Of a stretch of DNA of 20,112 bases, positions 5,725 to 12,784 are shown one piece after another. The notes under the pieces were generated by a model that worked only from the letters and a program-made list of their open reading frames with translations, was not told the origin of the DNA and did no database searches. The position numbers were made by a program, and so were the translations under genes. Position 1 is the stretch's first letter; each line of letters opens with the position of its first letter. Source of the stretch: DAXETY01 sp051155755 (lineage in GTDB: Bacteria > Desulfobacterota > Desulfobacteria > Desulfobacterales > SG8-13); NCBI GenBank assembly GCA_051155755.1, contig DAXETY010000094.1:1-20112 (forward strand). The letters run 5' to 3'.

Positions 5725-8166
5725 ATGACGACCCGTAACCTGAAAAGCATGTTTCAACCCCGCTCGGTGGCGCTAATCGGAGACTTTGCGGAGCCGGGCT
5801 CGGCCGGCGCACTGGCAATGCGGAACCTGCTCGGTTGTGGATTCGCCGGGCAGGTGATGTTTGTCAATTCCGGAGGCCGGGCGCCGGCCGGTTATCCAGC
5901 CTATGAGGCCATCGGCGACTTGCCGCAACCGCCGGACCTGGCTGTGGTCACAGCGCCGCCGGAGCGATTGGTGGAAGTGATCACCGAGCTGGCCGCCGCC
6001 GGCGGACGGACTGCGGCCATCGTGACCCCCGGGTTCAGGGCGCGGGCGGGAAAGCATTTCGACGACCTGGTTCACCGGATGCTGGCCGCCGCCCGGTCCC
6101 GCATGCTGCGGATACTGGGACCCGACACCATCGGACTGATGGTGCCGCGGCTCAATTTAAATGCCGGATGCAGCCACCTTTCACCGCTGCCCGGCCGACT
6201 GGCTTTCGTGACCGACTCCAACGCGGTGTTGTCGGCCACCATTGACTGGGCCACCCAGCGCCGGATCGGATTTTCCGGTTGCGTTTGCCTGGGCAGCCGC
6301 ATCGACATCGACCTGGGGGATATGATCGATTATCTGGCTGAAGACTACACCACACGTGCCATTTTGCTGTACATCGACCACGTTTCCGCGGCCCGCAAGT
6401 TCATGTCCGCGGCTCGTGCGGCCGCCCGCATGAAGCCGGTGGTGGTGGTCAAAGCCGATCGGCATCGTCCCGCCAAGCATCATCCGGGCCTTTCCGCCCG
6501 CACGGTCGATGCGGTTTATGATGCCGCGTTCCTGCGGGCGGGCCTGTTGCGGGTGGCGGACCTCAAGGCCCTGTTTGATTCCGTCACCACCCTTTCGATG
6601 CTGCAGCCGGTGGAAAACAATCGTCTGGCCATCCTGACCAACGGCCGGGGCATCGGGAATCTGGCATTGGATGCCCTTTATGACAAAGGCGGTCGTCCGG
6701 CCGATCTGGCCCCGGAGACAACCCGGCGATTGGAGGACGTGCTTCCCGGCGATTGGTCGCGAACCAATCCGGTGGACATCCGTCCGGATGCCGGCGGTCC
6801 ATGCTATGGTGCGGCCCTTTCGGCATTGAGCGAAGATCGGGGGATTGACGCCATTCTGGTGCTGCATGCGCCCAGTGCCGGCATTTCCGGCATCGATGTC
6901 GCTGCCGCGGTGTGTGCGTTTGCCGACCAACAAGCGCGCAAACCTATGCATTGCGGGCTTCTGACATCCTGGCTGGGCGGCGAATCCGCAGCGGCGGCAC
7001 GCCGGCTGCTCGCCGAAAAGAACATTCCCGACTATGACACACCTTCGGAAGCCGTGCGGGCCTTTATGCAGATGGTGCGCTATCGCATCAGCCAGGAAAT
7101 GCTTATGGAAACACCGCCCAATATTCCGGAAGACTTCCGCCCGGAACCCGACGACGCCCGGCGGTGGCTCACATCGTCCGGAACCGATGCAGCGACCCTG
7201 ACCGGTCCGGCGGCGTTCGGGGTGCTGAGAGCCTACGGGATCGCCTGCCGGTCCGAAGCGCCGGCGGCGGCGTATCCGGCGCAGATCGCCCCCGGAGATG
7301 CTTTCGGCGGTCCGGTCACCGGCATGTTCCAGGACCCGGTATTCGGCCCGGTGCTGTTCTGGGGGGCGCCTTCCCCGGATTCGGTCGAGCGCGCCGTGGC
7401 ACTGCCGCCCCTGAATATGAAACTCGGCCAGGACTTTCTGGGGCGTTCCCGGGATTTCGGGCGACTGGAGAATCCGACCGAGGCGGTTTTTACGGTCGTA
7501 AAACTCTCGCAGCTGGTTTGCGATCTCCGGGAGATTACGGCCATCGAAATCCAATTGGCTGCAGATGGCGTTACGGCAGTACATGTGCGGATCGATCTGG
7601 CGGGGAGCGACTGCGACGGCTTGCCGCCGGCGGTTTGCCCCTATCCCAAAGAACTCGAATCCACCATTTCGCTGACGGACGGCCGCACAATGCTGCTGCG
7701 GCCCGTGCGCCCGGAAGACGAACCGGCCTTTCTGGATTTTTTTGCCCGGCTGTCTGCGGATGCCGTTCGATTTCGGTTTTTGCATCCGATCAGGCATCTG
7801 CCGCACCGGGATGCCGCCCGCTTGACCCAGATCGACTACGACCGCGAGATGATCCTGGTTCTGGAACAGCGCGATTCGGACGCCGGTGCAATGCTGTGCG
7901 GTGCGGTTCAAGTGTCGGCCGATCCGAATCACGAATCGGCCGAATTCGCGATCTTGCTGCGCGATGATCTCACCGGGTTGGGCCTGGGGCCGCTGATGAT
8001 GCGCCGAATGATTGAATACGCCCGCAGCCGCGGAATTGCCCGGCTGCACGGCGACGTGCTCGACGACAATCGATCCATGCTGCGGCTGTGCGAGGTGCTG
8101 GGGTTCAAACGACGGCGTGATCCGGACGATCCGGGCGTTGTAAAGGTCGAGCTGAACTTGAAGTAA
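5725..8166 (+). CDS. Pat-like protein acetyltransferase: NDP-forming acyl-CoA synthetase-like region plus GNAT domain
   Basis: 813 residues. The N-terminus has the CoA-binding Rossmann region of NDP-forming acyl-CoA synthetases (MFQPRSVALIGDF, about residues 9-130), then the succinyl-CoA-ligase-like domains; HHPG at 252-255 lies where the family has the catalytic His motif SHTG, followed by AVYDAAFLRAG. The ATP-grasp part starts near 492 (LTGPAAFGVLRAYGI) but jumps to TGMFQDPVFGPVLFWG at 532. About 30 residues stand where family members have roughly 100, so the ATP-binding subdomain appears lost. From about 650 a GNAT domain follows, with its acetyl-CoA loop TGLGLGP near 749-755 and the C-terminal NRSMLRLCEVLGF motif. 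This is the layout of Salmonella Pat (about 886 residues), which acetylates the active-site lysine of acetyl-CoA synthetase. The shortened ATP-grasp makes synthetase activity unlikely; acetyltransferase activity looks intact. Confidence 0.85.
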   Translation: MTTRNLKSMFQPRSVALIGDFAEPGSAGALAMRNLLGCGFAGQVMFVNSGGRAPAGYPAYEAIGDLPQPPDLAVVTAPPERLVEVITELAAAGGRTAAIVTPGFRARAGKHFDDLVHRMLAAARSRMLRILGPDTIGLMVPRLNLNAGCSHLSPLPGRLAFVTDSNAVLSATIDWATQRRIGFSGCVCLGSRIDIDLGDMIDYLAEDYTTRAILLYIDHVSAARKFMSAARAAARMKPVVVVKADRHRPAKHHPGLSARTVDAVYDAAFLRAGLLRVADLKALFDSVTTLSMLQPVENNRLAILTNGRGIGNLALDALYDKGGRPADLAPETTRRLEDVLPGDWSRTNPVDIRPDAGGPCYGAALSALSEDRGIDAILVLHAPSAGISGIDVAAAVCAFADQQARKPMHCGLLTSWLGGESAAAARRLLAEKNIPDYDTPSEAVRAFMQMVRYRISQEMLMETPPNIPEDFRPEPDDARRWLTSSGTDAATLTGPAAFGVLRAYGIACRSEAPAAAYPAQIAPGDAFGGPVTGMFQDPVFGPVLFWGAPSPDSVERAVALPPLNMKLGQDFLGRSRDFGRLENPTEAVFTVVKLSQLVCDLREITAIEIQLAADGVTAVHVRIDLAGSDCDGLPPAVCPYPKELESTISLTDGRTMLLRPVRPEDEPAFLDFFARLSADAVRFRFLHPIRHLPHRDAARLTQIDYDREMILVLEQRDSDAGAMLCGAVQVSADPNHESAEFAILLRDDLTGLGLGPLMMRRMIEYARSRGIARLHGDVLDDNRSMLRLCEVLGFKRRRDPDDPGVVKVELNLK

Positions 8167-8342
8167 GCCGGCTGGATCGCCCGGGTTAACCGTTTTAGAA
8201 AAATCGCTGAGATGCTTGACCATTTTTCATTGCATTCCCATTTTATAAGCAGCCTCACGCTTCGGGCAGCATGCCATTTCCGGTTTCGTTTTGCGAAAAA
8301 CATATCGCGGGTTGTCTTGCGGTTGGATGGAGACCGTTTGCA

Positions 8343-8606
8343 ATGACCGAATCCGATTCCATCGTCCGTGCTCGCATTCTGCAGGTGCTCAGCGCGGTGG
8401 CACCGGAGGCACAGACCGGGCGTCTGGAGGAAGCAGAGCCCTTTCGCAATCAGTTTGCCTTTGATTCCGTCGATTTTCTCACCTTTGCGATCAAACTGCA
8501 GCAGGAATTCAGCCTCTCGATCCCCGAAGACGATTTTCCCCTGCTGGCAACACTGCGGGGTTGCGTGGAATATATATCTGCTCGGTGTGCGCCGTTCCGG
8601 CCGTGA
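8343..8606 (+). CDS. Acyl carrier protein-like protein (orphan)
   Basis: 87 residues from the ATG at 8343, with GGAGA upstream at a slightly long spacing. A longer in-frame start at 8271 would add 24 residues that do not fit the family. The chain has the size and acidic helical pattern of acyl carrier proteins. FAFDSVDFLTFAIKLQQEF contains the phosphopantetheine attachment Ser42 in a DSVD motif, followed by FSLSIPEDD, the usual helix II-III region. It would be a cytoplasmic carrier holding acyl groups as thioesters. No ketosynthase or fatty-acid synthase gene lies next to it. It follows the Pat-like gene by 176 bases and shares its strand with the synthetase relic, suggesting a former acyl-activation cassette. 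Confidence 0.82.
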   Translation: MTESDSIVRARILQVLSAVAPEAQTGRLEEAEPFRNQFAFDSVDFLTFAIKLQQEFSLSIPEDDFPLLATLRGCVEYISARCAPFRP

Positions 8607-8686
8607 CCGCTGTGGAAGAATTTTAGGTTGATGCTCATGCTTGCCAACCACCGGAAAATGAAAGGACATTCGCTTTACACCCCGGG

Positions 8687-8707
8687 TGCCGCCCGGCACG
8701 GGCGGCA
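8687..8707 (+). promoter_or_regulatory. GC-rich hairpin just upstream of a universal stress protein gene
   Basis: A perfect 8-bp GC-rich stem (TGCCGCCC / GGGCGGCA, loop GGCAC) ends about ten bases before the AAAGGAGG ribosome binding site of the next gene. It may end the acyl carrier protein transcript or stabilise or control the downstream leader. There is no T-run. Confidence 0.45.
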
Positions 8708-8734
8708 TCATCAAACGAAAGGAGGTGGGTGTCC

Positions 8735-9250
8735 ATGCCGCCGATTCAAAAAATTCTATATGCCACCGACCTGAGCCCCAATTCGGCTTTCGTGTTTCGA
8801 TTCGCGGTGGATGCCGCCCGCAATCACAACGCCGGCATCGTTATCCTGCATGTGATCGAGCCGCTGTCTCCCACGACCGAACTGATGATGTCTTATCACC
8901 TTGAAGAAGGAAAACGTCGGGCGCTCCTGCAGGAGCACATCGAAGCGGTGCGGGCCCAGATCCGGGAAAGACTGGATGCATTCTGTGAAAAGGAACTCAG
9001 GGGCGATCCCATTGCCGCCCGGCGGGTGGAGCAAATCGAGGTCGTCCGGGGCGTGGCGGTGGATGAGATCATTCGCAGGTCCGAATCATACGGTTGCAAT
9101 CTGATCGTGATGGGTACGCACGGAAAAGGGATTATCCGCAGCACGTTTCTGGGCAGTACCGCCAGGCGGTTGTTGCGGCGGATCCGGATCCCGGTGCTCG
9201 TGGTACCGATGCCCGAGTCCACCACCGACGACATGCTCAACGCCATCTGA
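8735..9250 (+). CDS. Universal stress protein (UspA family)
   Basis: 171 residues. The ATG at 8735 is correctly spaced (9 bases) from a strong GGAGG; a GTG at 8729 would be too close. It shows the usual Usp start (IQKILYATDLSPNS), a central helix-rich stretch and the C-terminal nucleotide-binding signature G-2x-G-9x-G(S/T), here GTHGKGIIRSTFLGST, followed by a hydrophobic strand ending IPVLVVP. This signature marks the ATP-binding subgroup. Such cytoplasmic proteins dimerise and modulate survival under starvation, redox or energy stress. It is somewhat longer than the typical 140-150 residues because of an enlarged middle (about residues 45-95). It lies 61 bases upstream of the kinase fusion and is probably cotranscribed with it. 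Confidence 0.93.
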   Translation: MPPIQKILYATDLSPNSAFVFRFAVDAARNHNAGIVILHVIEPLSPTTELMMSYHLEEGKRRALLQEHIEAVRAQIRERLDAFCEKELRGDPIAARRVEQIEVVRGVAVDEIIRRSESYGCNLIVMGTHGKGIIRSTFLGSTARRLLRRIRIPVLVVPMPESTTDDMLNAI

Positions 9251-9311
9251 AAGCGGACCGCACCGACGCAATAACTTGACCCGAACCAATACCGGTATTC
9301 CGTTTCCAGCG

Positions 9312-10916
9312 ATGAGCGAACTTCAACATCAAATTTTCGAGGCCATGGCCCACCCGGATTTTTATCCGCATCGGGTCGAGAAAATCCGGCAGCGGCAGAC
9401 GCACATCTCCCGGGTGTTTCTCACCGGCGGCTATGTGTACAAGGTGAAAAAGGCCGTCGATCTGGAGTTTCTCGATTTTACGACGCTGGAGAAGCGGCGC
9501 CATTTCTGCCGTCGCGAAGTGTCGCTCAACCGGCGTCTGGCCGCCGATGTTTATCTGGATGTGGTCCCGATCACCCGCGAGAACACCGGCTTCGTTGCCG
9601 ACGGGGACGGTGAGATCGTTGAGTATGCGGTTAAAATGCGGCAGCTGCCCGACGATGCCTCCCTGCTGCGAAAGCTGCAGCGCAAAGACGTCGATTCGTC
9701 CGATATCAAAAACCTGGCCCGGGTTCTGGCGCGTTTTTATGAAAACACAGCACGCAGCCCGGAAATCGATGCCATCGGCTCCTGGGAAACGGTCCGGTAC
9801 AATTGCGAGGAAAATTTCCGCCAGTCGGAGCCGTTTGTCGGCGATCCCCTGGACGGAAAGATGTTTGCCATTGTGCGGGCGGCCACCCGGGCGTTTCTGC
9901 AGCGAAACCGCCGGCTTTTTCAAAGACGGGTCGAAAACGGCAAAATTCGCGACTGCCACGGAGACCTGCGTTGCGGGCACGTGTATTTCATCGAAAACGC
10001 GATATCGGTCATCGATTGCATCGAATTCAACGATCGGTTCCGTTTCGGAGACGTTGCCTCCGATCTGGCCTTTCTGCCGATGGACCTGGACTACGAGGGC
10101 TTTGGAGGGATTTCCGGTGCGCTGATCGACGCATACGTGCGCCGGGCCGCAGACGAGGATGCTTTCACGCTGCTCGAATTCTACAAATGTTACCGGGCCA
10201 TGGTGCGTGCCAAGGTCGCCTGTCTGCGCGTGCGCGAGATCGACCCGTCCCAGTATGCCTACCGCAAAACGCAACGTGAAGCCCGGCGGTTGCTGGAGCT
10301 GGCCTATCGCTATGCCGTGGCTTTCAATCGTCCGACCATCTGGGTGGTTTGCGGCCTGCCGGCAACGGGAAAAAGCACCCTTGCCGCGGCCCTGGCCGAA
10401 GCCCTGCAATGCCGGGTGCTGCGGTCCGATGTGATCCGGAAGAAACAGTTCGCCGTCGATCCCGGTGAGACGGTGGAGGCTGATTTTGAAACCGGGATCT
10501 ATTCCAGAGACGCCTCGGCCTTAACCTACGGGAAGCTGACTCTGCTGGCCCAGGAGGAAATCAGCGCCGGCAAACCGGTCATCCTGGATGCCACCTTCGG
10601 CCGCAGGGATCAGCGTTTGGAGATCACCCGTCTGGCACGCGACTGCGATGCCGATTACATTTTCGTGGAATGCCGGGCCCCGTTGAAGGTCCTGGAAGAG
10701 CGACTGCGTCGCAGGGAATACGAAAAAGGGATTTCCGACGCCCGCCTCCGCCATCTGGAACAAATTCGAGACCGATCCGAGGCCCTGGACGACATCGCCG
10801 ACGAACACCGGATTACCGTGGACACGCAAGCGTCGCTGGAAAAAAATCTGTATCGGATTCTGAAGCACGATTATGCGCACCTCAGCAGAGAAATTTCGCA
10901 AAAGATGGGCTTGTGA
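9312..10916 (+). CDS. APH-like kinase fused to P-loop nucleotide kinase (COG2187/COG0645 type)
   Basis: 534 residues from the ATG at 9312. A TTG at 9276 would add 12 residues; the ATG fits homologues I recall better, although neither has a good ribosome binding site. The N-terminal half resembles aminoglycoside phosphotransferases: VYKVKKAVDLEFLDF, the catalytic-loop CHGDLRCGHVYF (His216-Asp218) and the metal-binding IDCIEFND (Asp235). The C-terminal part is a P-loop kinase with Walker A GLPATGKST (348-356), LRSDVIRKK and LDATFGRRDQR. This is the layout of Mycobacterium tuberculosis Rv2004c, which belongs to the dormancy (DosR) regulon and neighbours a universal stress protein gene. Here too it lies between two Usp genes. 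The substrate is unknown; antibiotic resistance should not be assumed. Confidence 0.85.
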   Translation: MSELQHQIFEAMAHPDFYPHRVEKIRQRQTHISRVFLTGGYVYKVKKAVDLEFLDFTTLEKRRHFCRREVSLNRRLAADVYLDVVPITRENTGFVADGDGEIVEYAVKMRQLPDDASLLRKLQRKDVDSSDIKNLARVLARFYENTARSPEIDAIGSWETVRYNCEENFRQSEPFVGDPLDGKMFAIVRAATRAFLQRNRRLFQRRVENGKIRDCHGDLRCGHVYFIENAISVIDCIEFNDRFRFGDVASDLAFLPMDLDYEGFGGISGALIDAYVRRAADEDAFTLLEFYKCYRAMVRAKVACLRVREIDPSQYAYRKTQREARRLLELAYRYAVAFNRPTIWVVCGLPATGKSTLAAALAEALQCRVLRSDVIRKKQFAVDPGETVEADFETGIYSRDASALTYGKLTLLAQEEISAGKPVILDATFGRRDQRLEITRLARDCDADYIFVECRAPLKVLEERLRRREYEKGISDARLRHLEQIRDRSEALDDIADEHRITVDTQASLEKNLYRILKHDYAHLSREISQKMGL

Positions 10917-10946
10917 AAAACCATTCGGATGTGAAAGGAGCTTGCC

Positions 10947-11393
10947 ATGTATAAGACCATTCTCGTTCCCCTCGACGGTTCCGAACGGGCGGAAGCCATC
11001 CTGCCGCACGTGGAGGCTCTGGCCCGCAGTTTTCAGTCCCGGGTGATTTTCCTTCAGGTCGTGGAGCCACCGCGGATTGCCGGCTACGAGGGATTCGATC
11101 CGCACGCCTATCAACAGGAGTTGGCGTACCTGGACAAGCAGGCGCAGTCCTACCTGCAGGAGGTGACCGGGCGTTTCGAGCAAAAAGGCTTGAAAACCGA
11201 ATCCAGGGCCGCGCAGGGCTCGGTGGTGAGTACGATTCTGGAGACGGCCGAAGACGTCGATGCACAGCTCATTGCCATGGCCAGCCACGGCCGCGGCGGA
11301 CTGGCTCGGGTGTTTTACGGCAGTGTCGCCGCCGGTGTGCTGCAGCGGATCGACCGGCCGATTCTGGTGATTCGCTCCCGGCAGGAATCCTGA
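10947..11393 (+). CDS. Universal stress protein (UspA family), second copy
   Basis: 148 residues, the standard single-domain Usp length. It starts MYKTILVPLDGSERAEAILP, the classic first strand and loop, and ends with the nucleotide-binding signature SHGRGGLARVFYGSVA plus the final strand RPILVIRS. GAAAGGAG lies 6 bases before the ATG. It begins 30 bases after the kinase-fusion stop, so all three genes (Usp, kinase, Usp) probably form one transcript. It is clearly diverged from the first Usp (8735-9250), mainly in the middle region, so this is not a recent duplication. Heterodimer formation between the two is possible but only inference. Confidence 0.94.
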   Translation: MYKTILVPLDGSERAEAILPHVEALARSFQSRVIFLQVVEPPRIAGYEGFDPHAYQQELAYLDKQAQSYLQEVTGRFEQKGLKTESRAAQGSVVSTILETAEDVDAQLIAMASHGRGGLARVFYGSVAAGVLQRIDRPILVIRSRQES

Positions 11394-11413
11394 TTCCCGA
11401 TACCGGCGCGACG

Positions 11414-11476
11414 TTGATTCTTGCCCAAACCGGGTGCTACTGCAAGTTCAGCATCGAAGCACAAACTTGCTTCTGT
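11414..11476 (-). repeat. 63-bp dispersed intergenic repeat, copy B
   Basis: Reverse-complement match to 4123-4185 with four mismatches in 63 bases. One difference disrupts the loop-proximal base pair of the hairpin seen in copy A. It begins 20 bases after the Usp stop codon. The flanking sequences of the two copies differ, so the 63 bases approximate the true unit. Confidence 0.75.
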
Positions 11477-11696
11477 CTTTTCTTGCCAGCGGCAAGTGAC
11501 GCAGGAAGAATATTCAAGCCACCGGCTTCGCGGGTGGATGTTGACTCTGGTCATCGGTGGATGGTTTTGCAAGGCGGGGCACCGTGCTCGTCCGTTGCAG
11601 AGGTAAAAAATTTCTTTTCGTTTAGAGCACCGCGCAGCCGATGTGATCGGCTTTTCAGGAGCGCATTCAACGAGCGGCAGGTACGTGGCCGTCGGG
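11477..11696. other. Intergenic region between convergent genes
   Basis: Together with the repeat this makes about 300 bases without a gene between the Usp operon (+) and the carbamoyltransferase (-). It contains a short inverted repeat (CCACC / GGTGG around 11519-11537), a stretch with A and T runs (11604-11623) and the terminator-like hairpin at 11636-11655. I see no plausible protein. Confidence 0.5.
11636..11655 (+). terminator. Intrinsic terminator for the Usp-kinase-Usp operon
   Basis: A 7-bp stem (AGCCGAT / ATCGGCT, loop GTG) runs directly into TTTT on the plus strand. It lies about 240 bases after the last Usp stop and 41 bases before the end of the convergent gene, a sensible place for termination. 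The T-tract is short. Confidence 0.55.
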
Positions 11697-12698
11697 CTAT
11701 TTTCCGATGGTGGCCACCATGACCGCTTTGGCCGTGTGCAGTCGATTTTCGGCCTGATCGAAGACAATCGAGGCCGGCGACTCGAACACCTCTTCGGTCA
11801 CCTCCATGGCTTCCAGGCCGAATTTTTGAAAGATTTCTTCTCCGACGACTGTCTGCCGGTTGTGGAAGGCCGGCAGGCAATGCAGGAATTTTACGTCCGC
11901 ATTGCCCGTCTTTTCCATCATGTGTCGATTGACCTGATAGTTTCTCAGCTGGTCGATTCGTTCTTCCCAGACTTCCGGTGGTTCTCCCATGGATACCCAG
12001 ACATCGGTGTACAGAAAATCGCAGTCCCGGACTCCGTCGGCCGGATCGGTGGTGATGGTGATCGATGCACCGGTATCGGCAGCGATTTCCCGGGCGCGAC
12101 GCACCAGGGATTCATCCGGATGCAGTCCTTCGGGCGCGACTGCCCGGAAATCCATACCCATTTTGGCCGCACCGATCATCAGGGAGTTGCCCATGTTGTT
12201 GCGGGCATCGCCGAGATAGGCGAATCGCACCCGATGCAGCGGCTTGCCGGCGTGCTCCACCATTGTCAGCAGGTCCGCCAGCACCTGGGTCGGATGAAAC
12301 TCGTCGGTCAGGCCGTTCCATACCGGGACGCCGGCGTGGCGGGCCAGGGTTTCGATTTTTTCCTGGGAAAAACCCCGGTATTCGATACCGTCGTACATTC
12401 GGCCCAGCACCCGGGCGGTATCCTTGATCGATTCCTTGTGGCCCATCTGGGAGCCGGTCGGGCCCAGGTAAGTGACTCGGGCGCCTTGATCGTAAGCGGC
12501 TGTTTCGAACGCACAGCGGGTGCGGGTGGAGGTTTTCTCGAAAATCAGAACGATGTTTTTACCCTGCAGCATCGGCTGTTCCGTGCCGGCATAGCGGGCA
12601 CGTTTGAGTTTGGTTGCAAGATCAAGCAGATATGCGATCTCGCGGGGTGTATGGTCAAGGAGTTTTAAGAAATGGCGGTTTTTCAGGTTTGCAGCCAT
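11697..12698 (-). CDS. argF: Ornithine carbamoyltransferase
   Basis: 333 residues, matching E. coli-type OTCases. Carbamoyl phosphate plus ornithine gives citrulline in arginine synthesis (or the reverse in catabolic enzymes). Carbamoyl-phosphate binding is shown by STRTR (57-61) and HPTQ (135-138). The ornithine-binding loop DVWVSMGE (Ser236-Met237-Gly238) and the FLHCLPAFHN motif with catalytic Cys274 are present and separate it from aspartate carbamoyltransferase. AAGGGAG lies 9 bases before the ATG. It is the downstream partner of the aspartate carbamoyltransferase gene on the same strand with an 86-base gap. Anabolic ArgF and catabolic ArcB are hard to tell apart by sequence. No arginine deiminase or carbamate kinase is nearby, and I favour the biosynthetic role. 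Confidence 0.93.
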   Translation of the reverse strand: MAANLKNRHFLKLLDHTPREIAYLLDLATKLKRARYAGTEQPMLQGKNIVLIFEKTSTRTRCAFETAAYDQGARVTYLGPTGSQMGHKESIKDTARVLGRMYDGIEYRGFSQEKIETLARHAGVPVWNGLTDEFHPTQVLADLLTMVEHAGKPLHRVRFAYLGDARNNMGNSLMIGAAKMGMDFRAVAPEGLHPDESLVRRAREIAADTGASITITTDPADGVRDCDFLYTDVWVSMGEPPEVWEERIDQLRNYQVNRHMMEKTGNADVKFLHCLPAFHNRQTVVGEEIFQKFGLEAMEVTEEVFESPASIVFDQAENRLHTAKAVMVATIGK

Positions 12699-12784
12699 AA
12701 TTGCATCTCCCTTTTCAGTGCGGTAACCGTCACATCACGTTCGCCCTGGATTGGAGCGGGATTTTACCAACCGCGGTAAGGCGA

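Noticed and set aside
6181..8223. 680-codon reverse-strand ORF antisense to the Pat-like gene
   Set aside because: The product is rich in His, Arg, Gln and Gly without recognisable domains, while the plus strand encodes clear CoA-binding and GNAT motifs over the same bases; it is a GC-driven shadow.
8216..8249. TTGACC with TATAAG as a promoter for the acyl carrier protein gene
   Set aside because: The 22-base spacing is too long for a sigma70 promoter.
9237..10409. 390-codon reverse-strand ORF antisense to the kinase fusion
   Set aside because: No family motifs and biased composition; the plus strand carries the HGD catalytic loop and P-loop.
9312..10916. Aminoglycoside resistance gene
   Set aside because: The APH-like half belongs to a fusion family with a P-loop kinase and Usp neighbours; the fold alone does not imply antibiotic phosphorylation.
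11643..12668. 341-codon plus-strand ORF opposite the ornithine carbamoyltransferase
   Set aside because: Superficially gene-like, but the reverse strand has the full set of OTCase motifs and a ribosome binding site.
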